The translations under genes and the position numbers were made by a program. The notes beneath the pieces are model-generated. The model made no database searches, was not told the origin of the DNA, and saw only the letters and a program-made list of their open reading frames with translations. DNA of 28,227 nt from DASUWK01 sp036378435. Lineage in GTDB: Bacteria > Chloroflexota > Dormibacteria > Dormibacterales > Dormibacteraceae. The stretch lies in NCBI GenBank assembly GCA_036378435.1, contig DASUWK010000011.1, forward strand, positions 1 to 28,227, given 5' to 3'. Shown here one piece after another: positions 1-7,997 of this stretch (its first letter is position 1; each line of letters begins with the position of its first letter).

Positions 1-147
1 GGCGACGAGCCGCGCGCTGCGCGGCGCGGGGTAGGTCAGGCTGCCGCGCGGAATCGAAGTCAGGAGCCGCCGGAAGGCCAGCAGGAACAGCACGACCGCT
101 ACTGCCGTCGCCAGGCCGGAGACGGCGACCTCGAGCCCGAACTGCAT
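1..147 (-). CDS. Truncated small membrane protein, N-terminal 49 residues
   Basis: The reading frame starts with ATG at 147-145 and runs off the window edge, so only the first 49 residues are visible. They begin MQFGLEVAVSGLATAVAVVL and form one hydrophobic helix followed by the basic stretch RRLLTSIPRG, as in a membrane anchor with the positive side in the cytoplasm. The start shares one base with the stop codon of the upstream histidine kinase gene (TGATG), which suggests translational coupling and a shared transcript. The fold does not look like the start of a response regulator, the usual partner of such a kinase. I do not recognise the family, and the rest of the protein lies outside the window. 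Confidence 0.6.
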   Translation of the reverse strand, partial: MQFGLEVAVSGLATAVAVVLFLLAFRRLLTSIPRGSLTYPAPRSARLVA

Positions 148-2246
148 CAGTCCGGAACGCTAGCGGCTGCGGGCACCGTCCCGGAGACCACAGCCCCGCC
201 GCCGGGGCGCGAGCTGAGCGTCAGCGAGCCGCCCAGCGCGTCGATGCGGTCGGACATGTTCACTAGCCCGGCTCCCCGCTGCACCAGCGCGGGGTCGAAG
301 CCGCGGCCGTCGTCGCTCACCTCGAATTGGAGGGCGCCGTCCTGGGCGCGCAGCCGGACGGTCGCCTGGCTCGCGCCGGCGTACTTCTGCACGTTCTGCA
401 GGGCCTCCAGGACGCAGAAGTACACGGCCGCTTCGACCGCCTCCGCGTAGCGGCCGACGCCGTCAGAGTCGATCTCGACCGGCACGGTCGCTTTGCGCGC
501 CTGCGCTTCCAACGCCGAGGCCAGGCCTCGCTCCGCCAGCAGCGGCGGGTAGATTCCGCGCGCCAGCTCACGCAGGGTGTTGATCGCTTCGTCCGCATCG
601 GTCTTGAGCTCGGTCAGGGCCGCCCGCGCCTTGTCGGGATCGATTCCCAGCAGGTGCTCGGCCAGCCCGAGCTTCACCTTGAGGGCCACCAGGTTCTGCT
701 GAGCGCCGTCGTGCAGGTTGCGCTCGATGCGGCGCCGCTCTTGGTCCTGCGCCTCGACCAGCCGCTGACGCGACAGCCTGAGCTCCTCCAGCCGCGCCTG
801 CAGGTCGGAGGTGAGCCGCACGTTGCGCAGGAGGAGCCCCGCCTGGTTTGCGAGGTCCGCGAGCAGCTTGTCCTCGATCGCCGTCAGAGCCTCGCGCTTG
901 TTGACCGCGAGGGCGCCCAGCAAGTCGCGTTGATGGCGCACCGGCACGACCCGGTCGCGGCCTTCGATCGCAGGCTCCTCGCCCGGTCCAAGTGCCACCG
1001 CCTCGGGCGCGGGGCCGTCCGGCCACGCCGCAGCCCTGCGGAGGCGGCCGCTCGACAGCACCCAGACCTCAGTCCGATCGGCGCCGGTGCCTTCGGCGAG
1101 CACGCGGGCCATGCGGGCGAGCACTTCGTCCGCCGCGTAGGCGTCGGCCGCCCGCGCCGAAAACTCTGAGAGGAGCTCGTACGGAGTCGCCCGCGCACCG
1201 TAGACGAGGCGGTTCGCGACGCGCTGTGCCCGGGTCCGCACGGGTTGGAAGGCGATCGCCGCGAGGCCGGTGGCGACGATCGAAAGCGGGACGTTGAGCC
1301 GCCCGCCGGCGCCGGCCAGCGCGCCGATGCCGACGGCCACGCCGAGGTAGATGCCGGTGATGAAGACGGCCAGTGCGCCGTAGGTCAGCGTCCGGCTGAC
1401 GACGATGTCGATGTCGTACAGGCCCTGGCGCAGCACCGCGAGGCCGATCGTCAACGGCACGGCGACCCCGATCACCAGGTCGAAGAAGAGCGCTGAGAGA
1501 TTGGAGCCGAGGGTGGCGTTGAACAGGCTGACCGCGAAGGCCACCACCGTCATGGCCAGACCGGTCGCCACCACGAGCGCGAACCACCTGATCTGGCGCC
1601 GAGCCAGGCCTTCGGAGCGGCGGTAGCGGAGCACGACCGCGCCGATGACCAGGCCGAAGATGGGGGCCACGACGGCCGTCGGCAGGACTGTGCCCGTCCA
1701 GGCGGGTAGGCTCTTGATGCCCATCGGGTTCTGCAGCGCGGGCAGCAACGGCGACGGCTGGATGGGTGTGGGCGAGATCGCCGCACCGACGCCGTAGATC
1801 AGGCCGAAGGCCACCAGCGCCCACACCGCCGGACGCCAGCGCGGGCCCGGCAGCCGGCCGTCGGGGAAGAAGAACAGGAGCATGACGAGGGAGGTCGCGC
1901 CCAAGGCGCCCTGCCAGTTGCCGAACCAGGCCAGCCATCCGACCCAGCCGGCGTGGATGCCCGCCAGCTGCGCGCGCCAGGTGCCGAAGATCGCGAGGAA
2001 GTCGAACATGTCCGTGAGGGACAGCGCCAGCAGCAGCCAGCCGATCGGGTTGCGCGGCCGCCGGTAGGCGATCAGCGCGCCGAAGGCGCCGCTGACCGCG
2101 GCGTTGATGAGCCACGGCGTCTGCGCGTCGAAGACGCCGAGGGGAAACGGTTCGATCGCCGTCCAGTCGAGCGCGAGCAGCACGAGGCTGGCGAGGAGGC
2201 CCACGCCGCAGAGTGCGGCGATGGCCAGAGCCGTACGGCGAGCCAT
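147..2246 (-). CDS. Membrane sensor histidine kinase, HisKA_3 (NarL/DesK-type)
   Basis: This is a two-component sensor kinase of 699 residues. The first ~330 residues contain a series of hydrophobic segments that make a multi-pass membrane sensor. A GAF-like region follows (about 345-480), then a short coiled coil and the HisKA_3 dimerisation and phosphotransfer motif RRIERNLHDGAQQNL, with the phospho-accepting His near residue 512. The ATPase domain shows the N box (EALQNVQKYAGA) and G box (DDGRGFDP), and the LARGIYPPLL segment is typical of the family. The frame is open to 2297, but I chose ATG 2246 because a TAAGGT -10 box lies 10 bases upstream and the protein then starts with a basic residue run followed by a transmembrane helix. 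No response regulator is visible beside it. The next gene, coupled by TGATG, encodes a small membrane protein. The family phosphorylates LuxR-type regulators; the signal is unknown. Confidence 0.9.
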   Translation of the reverse strand: MARRTALAIAALCGVGLLASLVLLALDWTAIEPFPLGVFDAQTPWLINAAVSGAFGALIAYRRPRNPIGWLLLALSLTDMFDFLAIFGTWRAQLAGIHAGWVGWLAWFGNWQGALGATSLVMLLFFFPDGRLPGPRWRPAVWALVAFGLIYGVGAAISPTPIQPSPLLPALQNPMGIKSLPAWTGTVLPTAVVAPIFGLVIGAVVLRYRRSEGLARRQIRWFALVVATGLAMTVVAFAVSLFNATLGSNLSALFFDLVIGVAVPLTIGLAVLRQGLYDIDIVVSRTLTYGALAVFITGIYLGVAVGIGALAGAGGRLNVPLSIVATGLAAIAFQPVRTRAQRVANRLVYGARATPYELLSEFSARAADAYAADEVLARMARVLAEGTGADRTEVWVLSSGRLRRAAAWPDGPAPEAVALGPGEEPAIEGRDRVVPVRHQRDLLGALAVNKREALTAIEDKLLADLANQAGLLLRNVRLTSDLQARLEELRLSRQRLVEAQDQERRRIERNLHDGAQQNLVALKVKLGLAEHLLGIDPDKARAALTELKTDADEAINTLRELARGIYPPLLAERGLASALEAQARKATVPVEIDSDGVGRYAEAVEAAVYFCVLEALQNVQKYAGASQATVRLRAQDGALQFEVSDDGRGFDPALVQRGAGLVNMSDRIDALGGSLTLSSRPGGGAVVSGTVPAAASVPD

Positions 2247-2256
2247 TGCGCCGCGC

Positions 2257-2262
2257 ACCTTA
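2257..2262 (-). promoter_or_regulatory. Putative -10 box of the histidine kinase gene
   Basis: TAAGGT on the minus strand lies 10 bases before ATG 2246, so the transcript would start at or very near the start codon. No convincing -35 box is seen. The same TANNNT-to-start arrangement recurs at several other genes in the window. Confidence 0.45.
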
Positions 2263-2300
2263 TCCCGCCGAGCTGCGCCCGTCCAGGGTGTCTGCACCCC

Positions 2301-2373
2301 CGGCTCTCAACCAGGCCGGCGCCGGCGCCGAAGTGGTCCATGGCGGCTCTCAACCAGGCCGGCGCCGGCGCCG
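2301..2373. repeat. 30-bp perfect direct repeat, two copies
   Basis: Copies lie at 2301-2330 and 2344-2373, with a 43-base period. Each starts CGGCTCTCAACCAGGCC and ends in the self-complementary run GGCGCCGGCGCC. They sit between the divergent histidine kinase and tetR genes, upstream of the tetR operator. They may be a tandem duplication or a regulatory element. Confidence 0.8.
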
Positions 2374-2387
2374 GCGCAGCAACCGGC

Positions 2388-2393
2388 TTGACA
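2388..2393 (+). promoter_or_regulatory. Candidate -35 box of the tetR-MMPL operon
   Basis: TTGACA matches the consensus perfectly. The matching -10 region would fall around 2410-2416, inside the left arm of the operator palindrome, where the sequence (TGATCA/GATCAT) is only a poor match. A bound repressor there would block polymerase. Confidence 0.4.
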
Positions 2394-2404
2394 ACGCCAA
2401 GGCC

Positions 2405-2448
2405 CTTGATTGATCATTCATTCAAATTTGAATGAGCATTCAATCAAG
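2405..2448. promoter_or_regulatory. 44-bp palindromic operator of the TetR regulator
   Basis: The outer arms CTTGATTGA (2405-2413) and TCAATCAAG (2440-2448) are perfect inverted repeats. Between them is an 18-bp perfect palindrome, TCATTCAAATTTGAATGA (2418-2435), centred at 2426/2427. Only the four-base linkers TCAT and GCAT break the symmetry. The right arm runs into the ribosome binding site of tetR, so autorepression of the tetR-MMPL operon is the natural reading. The motif resembles TetR and BetI-type operators containing TTGATTGA/TCAATCAA half sites. Confidence 0.85.
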
Positions 2449-2453
2449 GAGGT
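2446..2453 (+). promoter_or_regulatory. Shine-Dalgarno of tetR
   Basis: AAGGAGGT is a perfect anti-16S match and lies four bases before the GTG start at 2458. It fixes that start and overlaps the edge of the operator palindrome. Confidence 0.85.
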
Positions 2454-2457
2454 CTGA

Positions 2458-3063
2458 GTGACGCGTACCGAGACGCAGACCAAGATCCTGGACGCGGCGT
2501 TCCAGTCGCTGGCCGAGGAGGGCTATCGCGACACCACGATGAAGGAGATCGCGGGTCGCGCTGGACTGGCGACCGGCCTCGCCCACTACTACTTCGACAG
2601 CAAGGACGACTTGCTCCTGGCCGCCCTGGAGCACGGCTGCCCAGCCACCCAGCTCGACCTGGAGGGCGTGCCTGGGCTTGAGCAGGCGCGCATCGGCTTC
2701 GCGGCCGAGAAGCACTGGCAGGTCTGGAACCGCGACGCCTTCAAGGTCATCTTCGACATGGTCGGGGTCGGCATGCACGACCCCAAGGTCGCCGGTCGGC
2801 TCCGGACGTTCTTCGACGAGCGCCGCGAGATGGTGAACCAGATCACCGAGGCCGTGCTGGCCGACTCGGGCAACCCGATGGGCCTGCGGGCCGAAGCGAT
2901 CAGCGCCGCCCTGTGGGGCGCTTTCCTCGGCATCGCGCTGCAGCGTCTCCTCGACCCGGAGTTCGACGGCGACGCCGCGCTCGACGCGCTCGAGGTGATG
3001 GCGCTCGTCTCTGCCGCCGCGGTCGGTGGCGCAACCACCAATCAAGCAACGGGGGAGGGTTAG
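2458..3063 (+). CDS. TetR/AcrR family transcriptional regulator
   Basis: This 201-residue protein is a one-domain-pair repressor of the usual TetR length. Residues ~8-55 form the DNA-binding helix-turn-helix: KILDAAFQSLAEEGYRDTTM, then KEIAGRAGLATGLAHYYFDS with the typical YYFDSKDDLL signature. The C-terminal helical part (FDMVGVGMHD, LRTFFDERR) resembles the BetI-like ligand-binding domain. It starts with GTG behind a perfect Shine-Dalgarno. It lies two bases upstream of the MMPL exporter gene, so the two are almost surely co-transcribed. The palindrome covering its own promoter region suggests autorepression, relieved by a hydrophobic substrate or inducer of the exporter; the ligand cannot be read from the sequence. 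Confidence 0.93.
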   Translation: MTRTETQTKILDAAFQSLAEEGYRDTTMKEIAGRAGLATGLAHYYFDSKDDLLLAALEHGCPATQLDLEGVPGLEQARIGFAAEKHWQVWNRDAFKVIFDMVGVGMHDPKVAGRLRTFFDERREMVNQITEAVLADSGNPMGLRAEAISAALWGAFLGIALQRLLDPEFDGDAALDALEVMALVSAAAVGGATTNQATGEG

Positions 3064-3065
3064 TC

Positions 3066-5246
3066 ATGTTCGATGGGATCGCCAAGCTGGCCAACAACCG
3101 CGCCTGGTTCGTCGCGGGGTTCGCGCTCGCCTTCATGCTCGTCGCGGGCGCCTTCGGCGGGTCTGTGTCCGCGCAGCTCCACCAGGGCGGCTTCACCAAC
3201 CCCAACTCGGAGAGCGAAGCGGCGAGCCAGGCGCTCGCCGCGGCCACCGGATCCCGCGCGGACCGCGACGTCATCGCGCTCGTCAAGGTGGGGTCGATCA
3301 CCAGCGGCGCCGCCTCGGCTGAGGTGCAGCGCGTAGCCGGCGTGATCGCCGCCGATCCCGCGATCAGCTCGACCACCGATTTCTTCATGTCCCACGACCC
3401 AGCCCTCGTCTCCAAGGACGGCAGCGAGACCCTGGTCATCGGCCTCTTCAAGCGCGGCGCCGACGACGACGCCATCGCGGCCTCCGCCACGAGGCTCGAG
3501 ACGAAGTTCAAAAGCGACCCCGCGGTCACGCTGGGCGGCGTTGGGACGACGTTCGCCGAGGTGCAGGCCAATGTCCAAGCCGACCTGGCCAAGGCCGAAA
3601 GCCTCGCCTTCCCGATCCTCTTCCTGCTCATGCTGTGGGTGTTCCGCGGCGTGGTCGCGGCCGCGCTGCCGCTGCTGGTGGGCGGCATCACCGTGCTCGG
3701 CACCTTCCTCGGCCTGCGCCTTGTCAACGCCGAGACGCCGCTGAGCATCTTCGCCCTCAACCTGGCCACCGGGCTCGGCCTGGGCCTCTCGATCGACTAC
3801 TCGCTCTTCATGGTCTCGCGGTTCCGAGAGGAGCTCGCGGGCGGGGCAAGCGTGAACGAAGCAGTTGCGATAACCGTCAAGACCGCGGGGCGAACGATCT
3901 TCTTCAGCTCGCTGACCGTGGCCGCCGCGCTCGCGGCGCTGATGGTCTTCCCGCTGAACTTCCTCTTCTCCATGGGCGTCGCCGGCGTGATCGTCGTCGC
4001 GATCGCCTCCACCACGGCGCTGCTCGTTCTGCCCGCGGTGCTCCGGATCCTGGGCACGCGAGTGAACGCGCTGGCGCCCAGGCGCTGGCAGCGCGCCGAG
4101 TCCACCAGCCGCGGCTTCTGGTACTCGCTGTCGCGCAGCGTCATGCGGCGCCCGATCGTGTTCGCGGTCCTGAGCGCCGCGTTCCTCGTCGCCCTCGGCG
4201 CCCCCTTCCTGAGCATCAAGTTCAGCTGGGTCGACGCGACCACGCTGCCCTCGTCGGTCAGCGCTCACGTCGTCGACTCCGCCATCAAGAGCAACTTCCC
4301 CGGCCAGATCGGCGCGCCGGCCGTAGTGGTCGTCAAGGCGCCCGCCGCGGACCAGGCACAGGTGACCGCGCTGGCCGCCGACGTACGCGGCGTGGACGGT
4401 GTTGAGGCGGTGGCGCCGCCGAAATACGAGGGCCACGACGTGTGGCGAATCGACGCCAGCCTGGGCAACTCGCCTTACGACCAGCCCGCGCTGAACGCGG
4501 TCAAGGGAATCCGCGCGCTGCCTTCCAGCCTGACTCTTCAGGTGTCCGGGCTGTCCGCTTCGTTCCTCGACCTTCAGAAAGGGCTGCTGAACAGCCTCCC
4601 GATCGCGGCCGCGCTGGTCGCGCTGACCACGCTCGTGATCCTCTTCCTCATGACCGGCTCGGCCATCCTGCCGATCAAGTCGGTGCTGATGAACCTGCTG
4701 ACGATGAGCGCGACCTTCGGCGCGCTGGTGTTCGTCTTCCAGCAGGGCCACCTGCAGTCGCTGCTCCGCTTCACCAGCGTCGGCTCCCTCGAGCAGACGC
4801 AGCCGGTGCTGCTGTTCGCGCTGATCTTCGGCCTCTCGACCGACTACAGCGTCTTCCTGCTCTCACGGATCAAGGAGGCGCATGACAGCCGCCTGCCCAA
4901 CTCCGAATCCGTCGCCCTCGGGCTGCAGCGCACCGGACGCATCGTCACCGCGGCCGCCCTGCTCCTGAGCATCGCGATCGGCGCCTTCGCCACTTCGAAC
5001 ATCGTCTTCATGAAGGAGCTCGGCATCGGCACCGTCGTCGGAGTGCTGGTCGACGCGTTTGTCGTCCGCGCCCTCCTGGTGCCGGCCTTGATGGGCATCC
5101 TCGGCGAGTGGAACTGGTGGGCGCCGGGCCTACTGCGCCGCCTCCACAACCGGATCGGCGTCAGCGAGTCTCCAGCAGCCCGCGTCCGGCCGCCAGCCGC
5201 AGCAGCACTGACACCCACATCCGGTACGGCCGCCAGCGGTCGGTGA
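3066..5246 (+). CDS. MMPL family RND-type exporter
   Basis: This 726-residue inner-membrane transporter of the MMPL branch of the RND superfamily probably exports lipids or hydrophobic compounds using the proton gradient. It has the expected duplicated layout: one N-terminal helix (residues ~13-33), a periplasmic loop, five helices, then a second helix (~357-379), loop and helix bundle. The proton-relay Asp-Tyr pairs are present in both halves: D244-Y245 in GLSIDYSLF and D593-Y594 in GLSTDYSVF. ATG 3066 was chosen because it follows the tetR stop after two bases and begins MFDGIAKLANNRAW just before the first helix; the longer open frame overlaps tetR. The last ~25 residues are Pro/Ala-rich and overlap the 3' end of the convergent glycosylase gene by 86 bp. 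Control by the adjacent TetR is likely. Confidence 0.94.
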   Translation: MFDGIAKLANNRAWFVAGFALAFMLVAGAFGGSVSAQLHQGGFTNPNSESEAASQALAAATGSRADRDVIALVKVGSITSGAASAEVQRVAGVIAADPAISSTTDFFMSHDPALVSKDGSETLVIGLFKRGADDDAIAASATRLETKFKSDPAVTLGGVGTTFAEVQANVQADLAKAESLAFPILFLLMLWVFRGVVAAALPLLVGGITVLGTFLGLRLVNAETPLSIFALNLATGLGLGLSIDYSLFMVSRFREELAGGASVNEAVAITVKTAGRTIFFSSLTVAAALAALMVFPLNFLFSMGVAGVIVVAIASTTALLVLPAVLRILGTRVNALAPRRWQRAESTSRGFWYSLSRSVMRRPIVFAVLSAAFLVALGAPFLSIKFSWVDATTLPSSVSAHVVDSAIKSNFPGQIGAPAVVVVKAPAADQAQVTALAADVRGVDGVEAVAPPKYEGHDVWRIDASLGNSPYDQPALNAVKGIRALPSSLTLQVSGLSASFLDLQKGLLNSLPIAAALVALTTLVILFLMTGSAILPIKSVLMNLLTMSATFGALVFVFQQGHLQSLLRFTSVGSLEQTQPVLLFALIFGLSTDYSVFLLSRIKEAHDSRLPNSESVALGLQRTGRIVTAAALLLSIAIGAFATSNIVFMKELGIGTVVGVLVDAFVVRALLVPALMGILGEWNWWAPGLLRRLHNRIGVSESPAARVRPPAAAALTPTSGTAASGR

Positions 5247-6045
5247 TCTCCTCCAGCTCTTGACCAGACGGCGGCTCGGGCTCGCCCCGGGCCGCCGCCA
5301 GCGCCGCCAGCGTGGCCGGCTCGCCGGGGAACGCGTCGGGCGCGCTGCAGGCACGGGAGTACACCCCCTGGGCCCAGAACTCGCCGATGCCGGGGACCAG
5401 GCGCAGGTACTTGACGGCGGCCGCCTCGCCCATCTCCTTCAGCCGGTCTGCGTCCAGCATGCCGCCGAGGGCGGCTGAGGCCACCCCGCGCAGCCGCGCG
5501 ACCTTCGCCGCGGCCAAGCCGGGCACCTCTTCGAGGTCGAGCAGCCGGTCCGGCGGCGGGAAGCAGCGCGCGGTGCCGCCGCCGACCTCGATCCGCTCGC
5601 CGCGCTCGTCGATCAGCCGGTCCTTGATCCGCGCGGCCTGCAGACGGTTGATCCGCTGTGAGATCACCGCCCAGGCGGCGCACTCATAGGGCGACGTGAA
5701 GAGGACCGGTCGCTGGCCGGGTCGCAGCTCCATCAGCCGGCCGATGAAAGGGTCGCGTTCGCCGACGGCGGGGTAGCCGGTGCCGTCCACGTCCAGCGAG
5801 AAGATCCGTGTCACCTGGTCCTGCACCTGCTCGACGTGACTGGTGCCCGCGACCTGGCCGTACAGCGTCCCGTCCTCCCACCAGAGCTTGGCCGCCACCG
5901 GCTGGAAGCCGCCGTCGAGCGGGAAGGCGATGCGCACCACAGGTCCGGCGCCATGGTGGGCCGTCGGCGGGAACGTGCCGAGCATGTCCGTGGCCAGCTC
6001 CCAGGAGAAAGGCCCGCGGGGGGTGATCGCGATGTCGGCCGCCAT
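5161..6045 (-). CDS. AlkA-like HhH-GPD DNA glycosylase homologue
   Basis: This 294-residue protein resembles the 3-methyladenine DNA glycosylase II (AlkA) superfamily, which removes alkylated bases. The N-terminal ~110 residues form a beta domain ending in DVDGTGYPAVGERDP; then comes the helical core SPYECAAWAVISQRINRLQAARI, and a helix-hairpin-helix LVPGIGEFWAQGV near residues 214-226. By hand alignment the segment after the hairpin reads PDAFPGEPATL, where E. coli AlkA has the Asp-Asp pair that includes the catalytic D238. The acidic residue expected there is therefore not at its usual place. Either the subfamily uses another residue or it is not a classical glycosylase. The gene starts with ATG 6045, 25 bp from the divergent ABC permease gene, and its 3' end overlaps the MMPL gene. 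Confidence 0.8.
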   Translation of the reverse strand: MAADIAITPRGPFSWELATDMLGTFPPTAHHGAGPVVRIAFPLDGGFQPVAAKLWWEDGTLYGQVAGTSHVEQVQDQVTRIFSLDVDGTGYPAVGERDPFIGRLMELRPGQRPVLFTSPYECAAWAVISQRINRLQAARIKDRLIDERGERIEVGGGTARCFPPPDRLLDLEEVPGLAAAKVARLRGVASAALGGMLDADRLKEMGEAAAVKYLRLVPGIGEFWAQGVYSRACSAPDAFPGEPATLAALAAARGEPEPPSGQELEEITDRWRPYRMWVSVLLRLAAGRGLLETR

Positions 6046-6052
6046 GCCCTGC

Positions 6053-6058
6053 TAGATT
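6053..6058 (+). promoter_or_regulatory. Candidate -10 box of the ABC transporter operon
   Basis: TAGATT lies 12 bases before ATG 6071 and would give a leader of only about five bases. No Shine-Dalgarno is visible. The same hexamer stands six bases before the marR start at 24667. Confidence 0.4.
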
Positions 6059-6070
6059 GGCGTTCCCGCC

Positions 6071-7264
6071 ATGGAGATTTTGCGCAATATCGGCCGGCGC
6101 AAGCTGCGCTCGATCCTGACCATCTCAGGGATCACGATCGGCATTCTGGCCCTCACGACGATGGGCTCGATGGCGGCCAACTTCAACGCCCTCCTGGACG
6201 GCGGCGTGAAGTACTTCCAATCCAGCATCCAGGTCGGTCCGGACAACGCCGGGCTGGGCTCGGTGATGAGCACGGACCAGGTGGCGCAGATCAAACAGGT
6301 CGATGGGGTAGCCGACGCGTTCCCTGGCATCAGCCTGCCCGCCAAGCCCGGCGATATCGGGGTGGTGAGCTTCGGCATCCCCGACACGATCGTCGTCCAC
6401 GATCCCGCGGAGGACAGCTACCAGACGCTCCGGACCACCTTCGCGTCCGGCCACGACATCGACGCCGGCGGTCGCGGCCAGGTCGTGCTGGGGTACTCGC
6501 TCGCGCGCGAGTTCAACAAGAAGGTGGGGGACACCATCAATCTGCCGGTGCGCCCATCCGACGCCAAGCCCGACTTCATCAACCACCCGTTCACCGTGGT
6601 CGGCCTGCTCGACCGGACGCGGACCGCCCCCGACAACTTTGCCGAGATCAGCCTCGCCGACGGCCAGCTGCTGCTCTCGGACAGCCTGCCCGCGGCGCTG
6701 CGCGGCAAGATCGACACGTCGACCCTCTGCACCGGCATCTCCGCCTACGCGAAGCCGGGGGTCAACGCGGACGCGCTGGCCGACAAGATCAACCGGGAAG
6801 TGCCCGGCGTGAAGGCGGTCAAGCCCAGCGTCGTCGTCGCCGGCTTCAAGTCGGGGGGCGCCATCTTCACCGCCATCACGACCGGCGCCGCTCTGCTGGC
6901 GCTGATCATCGGCGGCCTCGCTGTGGTCAACACGATGCTGATGTCGGTGACGGAGCGGATCCGGGAGATCGGCTTGAAGAAGGCCGTGGGCGCCCACACG
7001 CGCGACATCCTGTTGGAGGTCCTGGCCGAATCCACGGCCATCGGCTTGATCGGCGGGGTGGTCGGCTTCGGGCTGGGAGCGATCATCGTGACCCTGGCCG
7101 ACGCCAGCACGCCGCCCTCGCAGTCAGCCCTCTTCCTGGTCACCCCCGGCCTGGCGATCCTGGCGCTGGGCTTCGCGGTGGCGCTGGGCGCGCTGGCCGG
7201 TCTCGCGCCGGCGTTCCGGGCGGCACGCCTCGACCCCGTCACCGCCCTGCGGACGCAGGGATGA
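6071..7264 (+). CDS. ABC transporter permease, MacB/FtsX type
   Basis: This 397-residue integral membrane subunit pairs with the ATPase encoded next. The topology is that of MacB/LolC-type permeases: a short basic N-terminus (MEILRNIGRRKLR), one helix (~14-32), a large extracytoplasmic domain (~35-270), then three helices of an FtsX domain, the last ending in PAFRAARLDPVTALRTQG. The cytoplasmic coupling segment EIGLKKAVGAHTRDIL matches the conserved EIGI(R/K)KAxGA motif. Such systems are mechanotransmission transporters for lipoproteins, peptides or antibiotics; no substrate can be named. Ten bases separate it from the ATPase gene. The ATG follows a TAGATT box with almost no leader. Confidence 0.92.
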   Translation: MEILRNIGRRKLRSILTISGITIGILALTTMGSMAANFNALLDGGVKYFQSSIQVGPDNAGLGSVMSTDQVAQIKQVDGVADAFPGISLPAKPGDIGVVSFGIPDTIVVHDPAEDSYQTLRTTFASGHDIDAGGRGQVVLGYSLAREFNKKVGDTINLPVRPSDAKPDFINHPFTVVGLLDRTRTAPDNFAEISLADGQLLLSDSLPAALRGKIDTSTLCTGISAYAKPGVNADALADKINREVPGVKAVKPSVVVAGFKSGGAIFTAITTGAALLALIIGGLAVVNTMLMSVTERIREIGLKKAVGAHTRDILLEVLAESTAIGLIGGVVGFGLGAIIVTLADASTPPSQSALFLVTPGLAILALGFAVALGALAGLAPAFRAARLDPVTALRTQG

Positions 7265-7274
7265 GGCGAGCCGC

Positions 7275-7997
7275 ATGAGCGCGATCGAGACGTTCGACCT
7301 CACCAAGCATTACCGCCAGGGCGACGCGCTGGTGAAGGCGCTCGACGGCGTGAGCCTGCGCATCGAGTCGGGCGAGTTCGTCGCCGTCGTGGGCCGGTCC
7401 GGCTCTGGCAAGACCACGATGCTGGACCTGGTCGGCCTGCTCCTGCGCCCGACTGCGGGCTCGGTGCACATCGACGGCCAGGACACCGGCGCGCTCGGCG
7501 ACTCTCAGCGCGCGGACCTGCGCGCGGCCAAGATCGGCTTCATCTTCCAGGAGTACAACCTGATGCCGACGATGTCCGCGCTCGAGAACGTTATGCTGCC
7601 GCTGCGCTACAACCGCGCCAAGCGCAGCGGGGGCAAGGAACGGGCGCTGCAGCTGCTCCGGGAGGTCGACCTCGAAGCCCGCTCGCGCCACCGGCCGACG
7701 CAGCTCTCAGGCGGTGAGCAGCAGCGCGTAGCCGTGGCGCGCGCCCTCATCAACGAGCCTCGCATCATCCTCGGGGACGAGCCGACCGGCAACCTCGACA
7801 CCCAGCTGGCGGACGGGCTCATGCAGGTGCTGCGGCGGACCAACCGGGATCACGGCGTCACCGTAGTGATCGTCACGCACGACGTCGATCTGGCCGGGAA
7901 GACCGACCGGATCATCCGGCTGAAGGACGGCGTGGTCATCGAGGACGCGCCCGTGGACGCGCCGGCGCGCGAGATCCAGGAGCCCGCGCCTGCCTGA
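7275..7997 (+). CDS. ABC transporter ATP-binding protein, LolD/MacB type
   Basis: This 240-residue ATPase drives the FtsX-type permease encoded just upstream. All nucleotide-binding motifs are intact: Walker A GRSGSGKTT (40-48), Q-loop FIFQEYNLMP (Q92), signature LSGGEQQRVAVARA (144-157), Walker B IILGDEPTGNLD (catalytic E169) and the H-loop VTHDVD (H202). The ALENVMLPL segment after the Q-loop is typical of the LolD/MacB/FtsE subfamily. The C-terminal codons contain the Shine-Dalgarno of the following galactokinase gene, whose reading frame overlaps this one by eight bases, so the three genes form one operon. Confidence 0.95.
   Translation: MSAIETFDLTKHYRQGDALVKALDGVSLRIESGEFVAVVGRSGSGKTTMLDLVGLLLRPTAGSVHIDGQDTGALGDSQRADLRAAKIGFIFQEYNLMPTMSALENVMLPLRYNRAKRSGGKERALQLLREVDLEARSRHRPTQLSGGEQQRVAVARALINEPRIILGDEPTGNLDTQLADGLMQVLRRTNRDHGVTVVIVTHDVDLAGKTDRIIRLKDGVVIEDAPVDAPAREIQEPAPA
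7978..7982 (+). promoter_or_regulatory. Shine-Dalgarno that supports a CTG start of galK
   Basis: AGGAG inside the end of the ATPase gene lies seven bases before CTG 7990, the only plausible initiation codon for the galactokinase frame. Confidence 0.6.

Noticed and set aside
327..1169. A 280-codon open frame antisense to the histidine kinase, and many similar long antisense frames such as 3060-4751 and 18961-20304.
   Set aside because: High GC content makes long shadow frames common; their products have no recognisable domains and the opposite strand carries clear protein families.
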